Below are positions 35,378-45,687 of a stretch of 64,000 nt of DNA, in pieces. The notes under the pieces were generated by a model. The model saw only the letters and a list, made by a program, of their open reading frames with translations, was not told where the DNA came from and made no database searches. Made by a program: the position numbers and the translations under genes. Source of the stretch: Notoacmeibacter marinus (GTDB taxonomy: Bacteria; Pseudomonadota; Alphaproteobacteria; Rhizobiales; Rhizobiaceae); NCBI RefSeq assembly GCF_002238045.1, contig NZ_NBYO01000001.1:1402161-1466160 (forward strand), written 5' to 3'. How positions within the stretch are numbered: position 1 is the first letter of the stretch; every line of letters begins with the position of its first letter.

Positions 35378-36427
35378 ATGAAGACGGGTCTTGCCAGTTC
35401 TGTTCTTCTTCATCTCGGCGTGCTGGGGTTTGCGGTCATTTCGCTTTCCTCGCCCAAGCCGTTCGAGATCGATGAGGCTATTGCGGTGACGGCCATCTCC
35501 GAGACCGAACTCAACCAGCTTGTCAAAGGCGAACGGCGCGCCGACAAGGAAGAGCCGCCGGCACCCGAAAAAGTCGAGGCCGATGAGTTGCGCACCGATG
35601 CGGTGAATGTCGGATCGAATGTCGCCGATCTGGACAATGCGCCGAGCGCTCTGCCGTCCGAACGCAAGGTCGAAAGCTCGGCCGCTGCCGCGCCGCCTCT
35701 GCCCATGGCGCGGCCGGAACCGAAGGAAAAGCCGGTCGAAGTCGCCAAGGCCGAACCGGAGCCGGAACCCGAAAAGGAAGAGAAGGCGGAGCCCAAGACC
35801 GAACCCGAAATCGATCCGGTGGCGGAACTGCTGAAAAAGGCCGAGCAGGAGCGCCAGCAGCAGGAAGAGCAGCGGCAGGCTGAAGAGGCCAAGAAGAAAG
35901 CCGAAGAGGAAAAGCGCAAGGCGGTCGAGGAAGAGGAGCGCAAGAAGCGCGAACTTGCCGAAGCCGAAGCCAAGCGGAAGGCCGAGGCAGAAGCCAAGAA
36001 ACTGGCCGAGGCCAAGGCGTTGGAAGACGATATAAAAGCCCTCATCAACAAGCAGGATGAGAAGGGCGGGGGCGCGCGGGCCAGCACGAAGACTGCCGGC
36101 GCAGGCGCCAGCCGCACCAATGCGCCCAAGCTCTCGGCGTCCGAGATGGCGGCGCTGCGCGATCAGCTCGGCGGCTGCTGGAGCATCGATGCGGGCATTG
36201 TCGAAGCGGACAGTCTGCTCGTCTCGGTCACATTCTCGCTGGATCAGAATGGAAAACTGGAAGGGCAGCCGCGCGTCACGAAATCGTCAGGCAATCCGCA
36301 ATTCGACCGCAGCGCGGTGCGCGCCATTCAGAAATGCAATATACAAGGCCTTCGCGTACCCGAAGGAAAATATGAGACCTGGCGCGAGGTGATCGTCAAT
36401 TTCGATCCCCGCGACATGTTCTTCTAA
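35378..36427 (+). CDS. tolA: Tol-Pal system protein TolA
   Basis: TolA links the inner-membrane TolQR motor to Pal and TolB. The 349-residue protein has an N-terminal membrane helix ([20 protein letters not shown]), a Pro/Glu-rich linker, a long Lys/Glu/Ala-rich alpha-helical domain at about residues 145-230, and a C-terminal domain with CWSIDAG and [18 protein letters not shown]. The domain order and length are typical. Its low-complexity codons explain several open frames on other strands here. Confidence 0.95.
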   Translation: MKTGLASSVLLHLGVLGFAVISLSSPKPFEIDEAIAVTAISETELNQLVKGERRADKEEPPAPEKVEADELRTDAVNVGSNVADLDNAPSALPSERKVESSAAAAPPLPMARPEPKEKPVEVAKAEPEPEPEKEEKAEPKTEPEIDPVAELLKKAEQERQQQEEQRQAEEAKKKAEEEKRKAVEEEERKKRELAEAEAKRKAEAEAKKLAEAKALEDDIKALINKQDEKGGGARASTKTAGAGASRTNAPKLSASEMAALRDQLGGCWSIDAGIVEADSLLVSVTFSLDQNGKLEGQPRVTKSSGNPQFDRSAVRAIQKCNIQGLRVPEGKYETWREVIVNFDPRDMFF

Positions 36428-36452
36428 GCCGCCAAAGGACCTCATACTCTTT

Positions 36453-37763
36453 ATGATGAACCGATTTTTTCGCCTTCTTACGCGCACTGGCCTGGCCGCC
36501 GCGGCCGGTCTGTGGCTCGTCCTGCCGGCGCAGGCCGTCGTCGAGATCGACGTCAATCGCGGCACGGTGGAGCCGTTGCCGATTGCGATCACCGATTTTC
36601 TCAGCGAAGACGGGCTGGGCAAGCAGGTGAGCGAAGTGATCGCCGCCGACCTGGCTCGCTCAGGACTGTTCCGGCCGATCGACAGCGCCGCGTTCATCCA
36701 GCAGATCGACAACCCCGATCAGTCGCCGCGTTTCCAGGACTGGACGGCCATCGATGCGCAGGCCCTCGTTACGGGTCGCATCGTGCCGGATGGCGGGCGG
36801 TTGCGCGCCGAGTTCCGCCTCTGGGACACCTACGGCCAGTCGCAGATCATCGGCGAGCAGTTCTTCACAACGCCGGAGAACTGGCGGCGCGTCGCCCATA
36901 TCATCGCCGATACGATCTACAAGGCGCTGACGGGCGAAGAGGGCTATTTCGACACGCGCGTTGTCTTCGTCGACGAGAGCGGACCGGAAGACAAGCGGAT
37001 CAAGCGCCTCGCCATCATGGATCAGGACGGCGCCAATCTTCGCTATCTGACCAAGGGCGGGCAGATCGTTCTGACGCCGCGCTTTTCGCCGAACCGTCAG
37101 GAGGTGACGTATATGTCCTATGCGGATGGTCAGCCGCGCGTCTATCTGCTGCAGCTGGAGACGGGGCAGCGCGAACTGATCGGCAATATTCCGGGCATGA
37201 GTTTTGCGCCGCGCTTCTCTCCCGACGGCAGCAAGGTTGTGATGAGCATCGGTCGGCAGGACGGCAATTCCGACGTCTTCACGATGGATCTTTCCAGTCG
37301 CACCATGCAACGGCTGACCGACACCAATGCCATTGACACTTCGCCCTCCTATTCGCCGGAAGCCGGCCAGATCGTCTTCACCTCGGATCGGGGCGGGCCG
37401 TCCCAGATCTACAAGATGAATGCCGACGGCTCCGGCCAGACGCGCATCAGCTTCGGCAATGGCAGCTATTCGACACCGGTCTGGAGCCCGCGCGGCGATC
37501 TGATCGCCTTCACCAAGCAGACCGGTAGCGAGTTCGCCATCGGTGTGATGAAGCCGGACGGTTCGGGCGAGCGTATCCTGACGTCTGGCTACCTGGTGGA
37601 AGGGCCCACCTGGGCGCCGAACGGACGGGTCATCATGTTTTTCAGAGAAGAAGCGGGCGGCGGACCGAAACTGCGCTCGATCGATCTGACGGGCCGCAAC
37701 GAACAGGCCATTCCGACGCCCAATTTTGCGTCGGACCCGGCCTGGTCGCCCAGGCTCGACTGA
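36453..37763 (+). CDS. tolB: Tol-Pal system protein TolB
   Basis: TolB is a periplasmic beta-propeller that binds Pal. The 436-residue precursor has signal peptide [20 protein letters not shown] ending near AQAVVEI. The propeller repeats are visible as [35 protein letters not shown] and [20 protein letters not shown]. Start could be either of two consecutive ATG codons. pal follows after 187 bases. Confidence 0.97.
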   Translation: MMNRFFRLLTRTGLAAAAGLWLVLPAQAVVEIDVNRGTVEPLPIAITDFLSEDGLGKQVSEVIAADLARSGLFRPIDSAAFIQQIDNPDQSPRFQDWTAIDAQALVTGRIVPDGGRLRAEFRLWDTYGQSQIIGEQFFTTPENWRRVAHIIADTIYKALTGEEGYFDTRVVFVDESGPEDKRIKRLAIMDQDGANLRYLTKGGQIVLTPRFSPNRQEVTYMSYADGQPRVYLLQLETGQRELIGNIPGMSFAPRFSPDGSKVVMSIGRQDGNSDVFTMDLSSRTMQRLTDTNAIDTSPSYSPEAGQIVFTSDRGGPSQIYKMNADGSGQTRISFGNGSYSTPVWSPRGDLIAFTKQTGSEFAIGVMKPDGSGERILTSGYLVEGPTWAPNGRVIMFFREEAGGGPKLRSIDLTGRNEQAIPTPNFASDPAWSPRLD

Positions 37764-37862
37764 GGAGGGACAGGGCGGATCGAACGCTTAGGCAAGGTTC
37801 GAGCCGCCACCAAAGCGCCGCCGGCATTCTCGCCGCGCGGCCTGCCGAAACAAGGAGGGCTG

Positions 37863-37979
37863 GTGAAGATGGCAGGTCATGCCAGATTCGCCGGCCGTCC
37901 GATCTGGAACCAGAGGGGCTGCGGCCACCGCATATCAAGGGGTAGCGACCATGCGTCGTCTCATCGAACTTTCTCGTAA
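37863..37979 (+). CDS. Possible 38-residue upstream ORF overlapping the pal start
   Basis: GTG at 37863 is preceded by a strong AGGAGGG at 37853-37859. The frame runs VKMAGHARFAGRPIWNQRGC and on to TAA at 37977-37979, crossing the pal ATG out of frame. An ATG at 37869 is in the same frame. It could be a leader that tunes pal translation, or chance. Nothing in the sequence resembles a known protein. Confidence 0.35.
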   Translation: MKMAGHARFAGRPIWNQRGCGHRISRGSDHASSHRTFS

Positions 37980-38448
37980 TCCGGCCATGATCGCACTTGT
38001 CGGCGCGCTTGCGCTGACCGGCTGTGCTTCGAAGAAGAACGTGCCGAATTCGCCGGCCGATCTCGGTCTCAACGGGGCCGGGAGCGCTCAACCGGGCACG
38101 TCCCAGGACTTCACGGTCAATGTCGGCGACCGTATCTTCTTCGATACCAACAGCTCTGTCATTCGCGCCGATGCGCAGCAGACGCTCGCCAAGCAGGCGC
38201 AGTGGCTCGGTCAGTATCCGAACTATTCGATCACGGTCGAAGGCCATGCCGACGAGCGTGGCACGCGGGAGTTCAATATCGGGCTTGGCGCACGGCGCGC
38301 CGCCGCCGCCCGCGACTTCCTGGTCAGTCGGGGCGTTTCCAGCAACCGGATCGGCACCGTGTCCTACGGCAAGGAGCGACCGGTAGCCGTCTGCGACGAC
38401 ATTTCGTGCTGGTCGCAGAACCGCCGCGCCGTCACGGTCCTGAAATAG
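37951..38448 (+). CDS. pal: Peptidoglycan-associated lipoprotein Pal
   Basis: Pal tethers the outer membrane to peptidoglycan. The 165-residue precursor has a lipoprotein signal with lipobox LTGC (Cys at about residue 28), then an OmpA-like domain: FFDTNSSVIRADAQQTL and ITVEGHADERGTREFNIGLG, with the peptidoglycan-binding residues. AAGGGG lies before the ATG at 37951. cpoB follows after 176 bases. Confidence 0.97.
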   Translation: MRRLIELSRNPAMIALVGALALTGCASKKNVPNSPADLGLNGAGSAQPGTSQDFTVNVGDRIFFDTNSSVIRADAQQTLAKQAQWLGQYPNYSITVEGHADERGTREFNIGLGARRAAAARDFLVSRGVSSNRIGTVSYGKERPVAVCDDISCWSQNRRAVTVLK

Positions 38449-38624
38449 GATCGTCGCGGTTGGTGGGCTTGCCCGTGCGCCCGTGACGAAATTGCAACAA
38501 TGGCGGACGATCCTTCGTCCGTCCGTATTTTCGGCCAAGTGCTTTGCTTAATCGAGGTCAACGGCAAGGGGCGGTCGACGCGGTCCCGCCGAATGCAAAC
38601 GATGGCAATCAAGGAACGATGATC

Positions 38625-39620
38625 ATGGCTTTGGCCAAAATCGGTCTTCTGCGCGTGGCGCTCCTGACGGTGGCCGTCTCACTTCCGCTCGGCTCGGCGA
38701 TGGCAGGACCGTTTTCCATCTTCAAGCGTGACAAAGTGGAAGAGCAGCCTTCGGTTCAGATGGTTCAGGCAACCGATCCGCGCGTTGCGCAACTGGAAGA
38801 GCAGGTGCGGCGCCTCAACGGAACGGTGGAGGACCTGAATTTCCAGATCCTTCAATTGCAGGAGCAGATCCGCAAGCAGTTGGAGGATATGCAGTTCCGG
38901 CTCGATCAGATGGAAGGCAACTCGCCCGCGCAGGGCGATGGCCAGTCCGGCGCGCTGGAAACCGAAGCACCGGCGAAGGCTGAAGCCGCGCCGGCCGCAC
39001 CGACGACCCTGTCGCCGGCCGAGGAAGCGCGCGCCGAACTCGGCGACGAAGTTCCAATGGATGCCGTGGAGCATTCTCCGCGCGACGTATCGGTGGACGG
39101 CTCGTCTGCGGAACTTGGGGCGCAGCCGCGCGATCTCGGCAATCTGACGCTCGACGATATGGGCAATATCCGCGCCTCCCTGAATGATCCCGGACAGACC
39201 GATGACACCATGGTTGCGTCTCTGCCGGCGGAAGGCGCGACCCCCTCGGCTATCTACAGCGAAGCCTATCAACGCGTATTGGCGGGCGACTACGCCAGCG
39301 CCGAATCCGGCTTTCGCCGTTTTGGCGAGCAATATCCCGACGATCCGCAGGCCGCCGACGCGCAGTTCTGGTTGGGCGAAAGTCTGCGCGGGCAGGAGCG
39401 CTATGCCGATGCGGTCGAGGTTTTCCTGGATGGCACGAAGACCCATGCGGACAGTGACAAGGCGCCGGACATGATGCTCAAGCTCGGTGTCACGCTCGCC
39501 GCCATGGGCCAAAGGGATGTTGCCTGCGAAACGCTGCACGCCATTCCAGACCGCTACCCCGATATGTCGGATGCGTTTCGTCTGCGCCTGAAACAGGAGG
39601 AGGCCAGCGCTTCGTGCTGA
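38625..39620 (+). CDS. cpoB: Tol-Pal coordinator CpoB (YbgF)
   Basis: CpoB coordinates peptidoglycan synthesis with Tol-driven constriction. The 331-residue precursor has a signal peptide (IGLLRVALLTVAVSLPLGSA), an N-terminal coiled coil (VAQLEEQVRRLNGTVEDLNF) and a C-terminal TPR domain (SEAYQRVLAGDYASAESGFR). AAGGA at 38611 favours ATG at 38625; ATG at 38619 is possible. Its stop overlaps the tilS GTG. Confidence 0.93.
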   Translation: MALAKIGLLRVALLTVAVSLPLGSAMAGPFSIFKRDKVEEQPSVQMVQATDPRVAQLEEQVRRLNGTVEDLNFQILQLQEQIRKQLEDMQFRLDQMEGNSPAQGDGQSGALETEAPAKAEAAPAAPTTLSPAEEARAELGDEVPMDAVEHSPRDVSVDGSSAELGAQPRDLGNLTLDDMGNIRASLNDPGQTDDTMVASLPAEGATPSAIYSEAYQRVLAGDYASAESGFRRFGEQYPDDPQAADAQFWLGESLRGQERYADAVEVFLDGTKTHADSDKAPDMMLKLGVTLAAMGQRDVACETLHAIPDRYPDMSDAFRLRLKQEEASASC

Positions 39621-40792
39621 CGCGGTCTCCCTCCGCCGAACCCTGTCCCGACGCCCTGGCCGCCGCCACGGCGTCGTTTTCTTTTGCGTTGCCGGCGACC
39701 GGGCCGCTCCTGCTGGCCGTTTCCAGCGGCGGCGACAGCATGGCGATGCTGCACCTCGTTCATCGCGCCTTGATAGCGACGGGTGAGACGGCGCGGCTCG
39801 GCGTTGCGACGGTCGATCATGGTTTGCGAGCGGGAAGTGCGGATGAAGCGCTCTTCGTGGCGGAGACCTGCCATATGCTCGGCCTTCCGCATAGAACGCT
39901 TCGCTGGTCGGGCGCCAAACCACAAACCGGCCTTCAGGCCGCGGCGCGCCATGCGCGCTATCGCCTTCTGAGCGATCTGGCCGCCCCTCTCAACGCGACC
40001 ATTCTCATCGCTCACACGGCGGACGATCAGAACGAAACCGTAGCGATGCGGGCGCGGCGGGATCCATCGTCCCGGCTTGGACTGTCCGGTATGGCCGATG
40101 CGATCTACTGGCGGGCCGGTTCGGGCGGGGCGTGGGTGTGGCGACCGTTCCTCGGCGAAAGCGGACGCTCTCTGCGGCAATGGCTGGATGCGAGCGGGCT
40201 GAACTACCGTAACGACCCGTCCAATGACGACCGTCGCTTCGAGCGTATCCGCCTTCGACAAGACCAAGATATTACTGTTGCGGAAGCAAAACCCGGCGAT
40301 GCCGAGCGCCATGGCGAAACGCGCCGGATGCTGGACCGGGCGGTTGGTTCCTTCATTGCCGATCATGTGGACTGGGTCGCACCACAAACTCTGGCAGTGC
40401 GCCACGAATACGCAGCGGACGAAGCCTATGAGGTAGGTGTGGAGGCACTTCGCGTGGTGCTGGCCTTCGCCGGGCAGATCGAATACCGCCCCTCCGGCCC
40501 GGCGACGCATGCCATGCTTCGCCAATTGTCGAAAAGCCGCCGGGCCAGCCTGGCGCGATGCGTCATCGAACGCAGCGATGAGGGCCTGCTGATCCGACGG
40601 GAGCACCGCCGGCAATATGCCGCTCGCGCCGTACAAAACCTGGCTTCCGCGCCAGCAGACTATGCGCCCCACCCGTTTGAGTCGGCGGTTCCCGTCCACG
40701 ATCTTGCGACCGCGCGACAGATCGAACGGCTGTGCCGGACGCCACCCACGCCCGAACCGCCGCAATTATTCCTTCATGACATCGGCGATTGA
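39614..40792 (+). CDS. tilS: tRNA(Ile)-lysidine synthase TilS
   Basis: TilS modifies the C34 of the tRNA(Ile) anticodon CAU to lysidine. The 392-residue protein starts at GTG, overlapping cpoB by seven bases. The PP-loop reads SSGGDS (AVSSGGDSMAMLHLVH), against the usual SGGxDS, so its second residue is Ser instead of Gly. Other blocks are VDHGLRAGSADEA and ILIAHTADDQNETVAMR. The ftsH start follows after 97 bases, the same neighbour as in many alphaproteobacteria. Confidence 0.93.
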   Translation: MLTRSPSAEPCPDALAAATASFSFALPATGPLLLAVSSGGDSMAMLHLVHRALIATGETARLGVATVDHGLRAGSADEALFVAETCHMLGLPHRTLRWSGAKPQTGLQAAARHARYRLLSDLAAPLNATILIAHTADDQNETVAMRARRDPSSRLGLSGMADAIYWRAGSGGAWVWRPFLGESGRSLRQWLDASGLNYRNDPSNDDRRFERIRLRQDQDITVAEAKPGDAERHGETRRMLDRAVGSFIADHVDWVAPQTLAVRHEYAADEAYEVGVEALRVVLAFAGQIEYRPSGPATHAMLRQLSKSRRASLARCVIERSDEGLLIRREHRRQYAARAVQNLASAPADYAPHPFESAVPVHDLATARQIERLCRTPPTPEPPQLFLHDIGD

Positions 40793-40889
40793 GGCGTTCC
40801 ATCGCTTGGCACGGGGCGTCCGCATCCCTATCTTGGCTTAGATTGGCATGCAGACTTTGCGTGTCTGGCTTCTCAAAACTGGATCGATC

Positions 40890-42812
40890 ATGAATCCAAA
40901 CTATCGGAATTTCGTGCTTTGGGCGATCATCGCCGTTCTGCTCGTGGCATTGTTCAATCTCTTTCAGTCGCCGCAGCAGCGGACCGGCGGCAGTGAAGTC
41001 GCCTATTCGGAATTCATTAAGGCGGTCGACAATGGCCAGGTGGAATCCGTCACCATCAGCGGCAACCGCATCACCGGCAAATACAGCGACAACGCCACCG
41101 GCTTCCAGACCTATTCGCCTGGCGATGAAGGGCTGGTGGAACGGCTGGAGCAGCAGAATGTGGAGATTCAGGCGCGTCCGGAAAGCGACGGCTCCAATTC
41201 CATTCTTGGCTATTTCCTGTCCTGGCTGCCGATGATCCTGATTCTCGGCGTGTGGATCTTCTTCATGCGCCAGATGCAGTCGGGCTCCGGTCGGGCGATG
41301 GGGTTCGGCAAATCCAAGGCCAAGCTGCTGACCGAAGCGCACGGCCGCGTGACTTTCCAGGACGTCGCCGGTGTGGAGGAAGCCAAGGAAGATCTGGAAG
41401 AGATCGTGGAGTTCCTGCGCGATCCGCAGAAGTTCCAGCGCCTCGGCGGCAAGATCCCGAAGGGTGTGCTGCTGGTCGGCCCTCCCGGTACGGGTAAGAC
41501 GCTTCTGGCCCGCGCCGTTGCGGGTGAGGCGGGTGTGCCGTTCTTCACCATTTCGGGTTCCGACTTCGTGGAAATGTTCGTCGGTGTGGGCGCCAGCCGT
41601 GTCCGCGACATGTTCGAGCAGGCCAAGAAGAACAGCCCCTGCATCATCTTCATCGACGAGATCGACGCGGTGGGTCGCCATCGCGGCGCCGGTCTTGGCG
41701 GCGGCAATGACGAGCGCGAGCAGACGCTGAACCAGCTTCTGGTCGAAATGGACGGCTTCGAATCGACCGAATCGATCATTCTGATCGCCGCGACCAACCG
41801 GCCTGACGTGCTGGACCCTGCTCTACTCCGTCCGGGCCGCTTCGACCGCCAGGTCGTAGTGCCGAACCCTGATATTGCCGGTCGTGAGCGCATTCTGAAG
41901 GTGCATGTGCGCAATGTGCCGCTGGCGCCCAATGTCGATCTGAAGGTGCTGGCGCGCGGTACGCCGGGCTTCTCCGGCGCCGATCTTGCCAATCTCGTCA
42001 ACGAGGCGGCGCTGATGGCGGCGCGGCGCAACAAGCGCCTCGTCACCATGGCCGAGTTCGAGGACGCCAAGGACAAGGTGATGATGGGCGCGGAGCGCCG
42101 CTCCTCGGCAATGACGCAGGCCGAGAAGGAACTGACCGCCTATCACGAGGCGGGTCACGCCATCGTTGCGCTCAAGGTGCCGTCGGCCGATCCGGTTCAC
42201 AAGGCGACCATCATTCCGCGTGGCCGGGCGCTCGGCATGGTGATGCAGTTGCCGGAAGGCGACCGCTATTCGATGAGCTACAAATATATGGTCAGCCGTC
42301 TGGCGATCATGATGGGCGGGCGCGTCGCCGAAGAGATCAAGTTCGGCAAGGAGAACATTACCTCCGGCGCGGCTTCCGACATCGAACAGGCGACGAAGCT
42401 GGCGCGCGCGATGATCACGCAATGGGGCTTTTCCGACAAGCTCGGCCAAGTCGCCTATGGCGAGAACGAGCAGGAAGTGTTCCTCGGTCACTCGGTGACG
42501 CAGAGCAAGAACATCTCCGAAGAAACGGCTCGTGTGATCGATGCGGAAGTGCGCAAGCTCATCGACGATGCGTACTCCGAGGCTCGCCGCATCCTTACCG
42601 ACGAGCACGATGGCTGGATCGCCCTGGCCGAAGGGTTGCTCGAATATGAGACGCTGACCGGTGAAGAGATCAAGCAGATCATCGCCGGGCATAAGCCCTC
42701 GCGCGATGCCGGCGACGATACGCCGCCATCGCGTGGTTCGTCGGTGCCAACGGCAGGCCGTCCGCGCCCCGACGAGTCGGATGGTGGGCTGGAGCCGCAG
42801 CCCCAGGGCTGA
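40890..42812 (+). CDS. ftsH: ATP-dependent zinc metalloprotease FtsH
   Basis: FtsH is the membrane-anchored AAA+ protease that removes misfolded and regulatory membrane proteins. The 640-residue protein has two N-terminal membrane helices around a periplasmic domain, Walker A GPPGTGKT at residues 197-204, Walker [14 protein letters not shown], and the zinc site HEAGH at 419-423. ATG at 40890 is used; the frame also opens at an ATG at 40848. A terminator follows. Confidence 0.98.
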   Translation: MNPNYRNFVLWAIIAVLLVALFNLFQSPQQRTGGSEVAYSEFIKAVDNGQVESVTISGNRITGKYSDNATGFQTYSPGDEGLVERLEQQNVEIQARPESDGSNSILGYFLSWLPMILILGVWIFFMRQMQSGSGRAMGFGKSKAKLLTEAHGRVTFQDVAGVEEAKEDLEEIVEFLRDPQKFQRLGGKIPKGVLLVGPPGTGKTLLARAVAGEAGVPFFTISGSDFVEMFVGVGASRVRDMFEQAKKNSPCIIFIDEIDAVGRHRGAGLGGGNDEREQTLNQLLVEMDGFESTESIILIAATNRPDVLDPALLRPGRFDRQVVVPNPDIAGRERILKVHVRNVPLAPNVDLKVLARGTPGFSGADLANLVNEAALMAARRNKRLVTMAEFEDAKDKVMMGAERRSSAMTQAEKELTAYHEAGHAIVALKVPSADPVHKATIIPRGRALGMVMQLPEGDRYSMSYKYMVSRLAIMMGGRVAEEIKFGKENITSGAASDIEQATKLARAMITQWGFSDKLGQVAYGENEQEVFLGHSVTQSKNISEETARVIDAEVRKLIDDAYSEARRILTDEHDGWIALAEGLLEYETLTGEEIKQIIAGHKPSRDAGDDTPPSRGSSVPTAGRPRPDESDGGLEPQPQG

Positions 42813-42836
42813 TCTTCAGGCGGTTTCGCAAGACCG

Positions 42837-42871
42837 ACCCCGCTTTGCCGAAGGGCAAGGCGGGGTTTTTC
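42837..42871 (+). terminator. Intrinsic terminator after ftsH
   Basis: ACCCCGCTTTGCC and GGCAAGGCGGGGT form a 13-base-pair stem with one G-U pair around GAAG, then TTTTT. Confidence 0.95.
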
Positions 42872-43090
42872 CTTCCCGCCTCCTGTTGCGCCTATGCAAC
42901 GCGGCAGCGGAAACAATTCCTTCGCCGGCGCCTCTCCCAGCCCCGCCACGTCTTTGCCGCAACCGTCCGCTTTTTCGTTTTCCTTAACCAATGCGGGGAC
43001 ATGCGCCGCATCGGTAACGCGGTGACAATTATCTTGATGCAAACTTGCCGCGCAAATGCTGCATAAGAGCGCATCAGCGAAGGAAGACAT

Positions 43091-44434
43091 ATGAGCAGGC
43101 GTTATTTCGGCACTGACGGTATTCGCGGGCGCGCCAATCGCGGGAAGATGACCGCAGAGGTGGCCATGAAGGTGGGCATGGCGGCAGGTGTGGCCTTCAA
43201 GAACGGCCGCCACAAGCATTGTGTCGTGATCGGCAAGGATACGCGGCTTTCCGGCTATATGCTGGAAAACGCGCTCGTCGCCGGGTTCTGCGCTGCCGGC
43301 GTCGATGTGTTTCTTCTCGGTCCCATTCCGACACCGGCGGTCGCCATGCTGGTGCGCTCCATGCGAGCCGATATCGGCGTGATGCTAAGCGCCTCGCACA
43401 ATCCTTATTTCGACAATGGCATCAAACTGTTCGGCCCGGACGGCTACAAGCTCTCCGACGAAATCGAGATGAAGATCGAAGGGCTGATGGAAGAGGATCT
43501 GTCGCGCCGGCTGGCGGACAGCGATGCGATCGGCAAGGCCAAGCGCCTGGACGGCGTTCAGGATCGCTACATTGAACACGCCAAGCGCTCACTGCCCCGT
43601 TCCATGAATTTGAGCGGTCTGCGTGTCGTGGTCGACTGCGCCAATGGCGCGGCCTATCGCGTGGCGCCCGATGTTCTCTGGGAGCTTGGCGCCGATGTGG
43701 TGGCGCTTGGCGTCAGCCCCGATGGCCGGAACATCAATGATGAATGCGGATCGACCAGCCCGGGCGCGCTGGCTCGAAAAGTCCATGAAGTGCGGGCCGA
43801 CATCGGTATTGCGCTCGATGGCGATGCCGACCGGATCGTTATCGTCGACGAGAAGGGCAGGGAGATCGACGGCGACCAGATCATGGCGCTGATCGCGGAA
43901 AGCTGGCAGAAAGCCGGCCGCCTGATGGGTGGTGGCGTGGTCGCCACCGTGATGAGCAATCTCGGTTTTGAGCGGCATCTCGGCGCACTGGGCCTGTCCC
44001 TGGCGCGGACCAAGGTCGGCGACCGCTATGTGGTGGAGCATATGCGCGCCAATGGATTCAATATTGGCGGCGAACAGTCCGGCCATGTGGTTCTGACCGA
44101 TTACGGCACCACCGGCGACGGGCTGATCACGGGGCTTCAGGTTCTGGCCTGTATCAAGAACGCGCAGAAGCCTGCCAGCGAGGTGCTCGACTGCTTCGAG
44201 CCGGTGCCGCAATTGCTGCGTAATGTGCGCTACACCTCCGGTGCGCCGCTGGAGGAGGACGAGGTCAAAACCGCCATCGAATCGGCCAGAGGGCGGCTTG
44301 GAGAAGGCGGACGGCTCGTTATTCGCCCGTCCGGCACAGAACCGCTGATCCGGGTGATGGCCGAAGGCGACGATACCCATCTCGTCACGATGGTCGTCGA
44401 CGAACTCATCGATGTGATAGACCGCGCCGCCTGA
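43091..44434 (+). CDS. glmM: Phosphoglucosamine mutase GlmM
   Basis: GlmM converts glucosamine-6-phosphate to the 1-phosphate for UDP-GlcNAc and peptidoglycan synthesis. The 447-residue protein has the active-site Ser102 in [13 protein letters not shown], metal site [14 protein letters not shown] and sugar-phosphate loop [14 protein letters not shown]. It starts [15 protein letters not shown] as expected. It has its own 278-base upstream region, including the ftsH terminator. Confidence 0.98.
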   Translation: MSRRYFGTDGIRGRANRGKMTAEVAMKVGMAAGVAFKNGRHKHCVVIGKDTRLSGYMLENALVAGFCAAGVDVFLLGPIPTPAVAMLVRSMRADIGVMLSASHNPYFDNGIKLFGPDGYKLSDEIEMKIEGLMEEDLSRRLADSDAIGKAKRLDGVQDRYIEHAKRSLPRSMNLSGLRVVVDCANGAAYRVAPDVLWELGADVVALGVSPDGRNINDECGSTSPGALARKVHEVRADIGIALDGDADRIVIVDEKGREIDGDQIMALIAESWQKAGRLMGGGVVATVMSNLGFERHLGALGLSLARTKVGDRYVVEHMRANGFNIGGEQSGHVVLTDYGTTGDGLITGLQVLACIKNAQKPASEVLDCFEPVPQLLRNVRYTSGAPLEEDEVKTAIESARGRLGEGGRLVIRPSGTEPLIRVMAEGDDTHLVTMVVDELIDVIDRAA

Positions 44435-44458
44435 TCCATCATAAAAACTGTTCTTGCG

Positions 44459-44490
44459 AAGACCCGCCGATCAGCTCCGCGGGTCTTTGT
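44459..44490 (+). terminator. Intrinsic terminator after glmM
   Basis: AAGACCCGC pairs with GCGGGTCTT around an 11-base loop, followed by a short T-rich run. Confidence 0.85.
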
Positions 44491-44530
44491 CGTTTAAGAA
44501 TTGCGACGATCTTTACCTTACTTTTTAGGC

Positions 44531-44545
44531 TTAAGCGGCAATTAA
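44531..44545. promoter_or_regulatory. CtrA box upstream of the first outer-membrane barrel gene
   Basis: TTAA GCGGCAA TTAA, a perfect TTAA-N7-TTAA, 70 bases before the ATG at 44616. Confidence 0.7.
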
Positions 44546-44615
44546 CGATTGCCGTTCATAGTGTTCCCGAATGGAATAGGCCGCGTCGCAAGGCGGCATC
44601 TTGTGAGGTACGATC

Positions 44616-45509
44616 ATGAAACGCTCTTCGATGGCCATAGCCGGTGCGGTGCTGCTGTCATCGGCCGCCTATAGCAGCACGGTTCTGGCGGCTGACATCT
44701 ACGTTCCCGAGCCCGAAGTCATCGTGGAGCCGGCGCCGATCTCCTATGCGCCGGCGCCCGTTAAACACGGTTTCGGCAGCTGGTATATCCGTGGCGATGT
44801 CAGCTATGCGCTCAAGAACGAAGTGGGCGACATCGAATATATCACCTACGGGCCGGGCGGCGGTGTGACCGCGCCGGGAACGGGCGGTTTTGATACGAAG
44901 GATCTGGACGAGACCTACGATGTAGGTGTCGGCATCGGCGCCAATATCGGAAAGTATTTCCGCGCCGAGCTGGGCGTCGACTACCTCTTCAAATCCGAGT
45001 TCCGCGGCTCGACCTCCGGCATCTGCGGCGGCGCGGTGGCCTGTACCTCCGATGACAAGTCGGAAGTCAGCATCATTACCGCCATGGCGAATGCCTATGT
45101 CGATCTCGGCACCTATCACGGCATCACGCCCTATGTCGGCGGTGGCATCGGCGGGGCCTACGTCAAATGGGACAAGCTCATCAACGATGATGGCACGGTC
45201 GTGGTCGAACATGAGGGCAATTCGGAATGGCGCTTTGCCTGGCAGCTCATGGCCGGCGCGTCCTACTGCCTGACCGAAAACCTGGAAGCCGATATCGGCT
45301 ACCGCTACCTCGATATCGAAGGTGGGCGCATGTTCGAATATGCCGCCTCCGGCGGAACGGGCACCGGACCGGGCTATGATGACGGGTTCCAGATCCACGA
45401 AGTCAAAGCCGGCCTTCGTTACAATTTCGGCGGCGCCAACCCACGCTGCGAAACGGCTTACCTGCCGCCCGCGCCGCTGCCGCCCGCACCACCGCCGATC
45501 TACAAGTAA
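44616..45509 (+). CDS. Omp25/31-like outer-membrane beta-barrel protein
   Basis: A 297-residue exported barrel protein. The signal peptide is KRSSMAIAGAVLLSSAAYSS with cleavage near VLA-AD. The mature protein alternates hydrophobic and polar residues and contains NIGKYFRAELGVDYLFKSEF, GITPYVGGGIGGAYVKWD and LEADIGYRYLDIEGG, as in Omp25/31 proteins of rhizobia and Brucella. It ends with a Pro-rich tail (PPAPLPPAPPPIYK). A CtrA box lies upstream. The next gene is a second barrel of the same kind. Confidence 0.9.
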   Translation: MKRSSMAIAGAVLLSSAAYSSTVLAADIYVPEPEVIVEPAPISYAPAPVKHGFGSWYIRGDVSYALKNEVGDIEYITYGPGGGVTAPGTGGFDTKDLDETYDVGVGIGANIGKYFRAELGVDYLFKSEFRGSTSGICGGAVACTSDDKSEVSIITAMANAYVDLGTYHGITPYVGGGIGGAYVKWDKLINDDGTVVVEHEGNSEWRFAWQLMAGASYCLTENLEADIGYRYLDIEGGRMFEYAASGGTGTGPGYDDGFQIHEVKAGLRYNFGGANPRCETAYLPPAPLPPAPPPIYK

Positions 45510-45534
45510 AGATCCGGCATCAGCCGATTTGAGA

Positions 45535-45565
45535 GGTCGCCCATCGGGGCGGCCTTTTTCGTCGG
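45535..45565 (+). terminator. Intrinsic terminator after the first barrel gene
   Basis: GGTCGCCC and GGGGCGGCC form a stem around ATC, followed by TTTTT. Confidence 0.85.
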
Positions 45566-45599
45566 CGCATGTCTACCGAACCATACCGGGCCGCTATGC

Positions 45600-45614
45600 T
45601 TAACCGTGCTTTAA
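45600..45614. promoter_or_regulatory. CtrA box upstream of the second outer-membrane barrel gene
   Basis: TTAA CCGTGCT TTAA, a perfect TTAA-N7-TTAA followed by CC; a third TTAA occurs at 45623-45627. It lies 73 bases before the ATG at 45688. Confidence 0.75.
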
Positions 45615-45687
45615 CCGCGATGGTTAACAATGGCTGATAATCAAGGAGCGGCGATTCACTACGCCGTCTGATCCGGAGTCAGTCATC

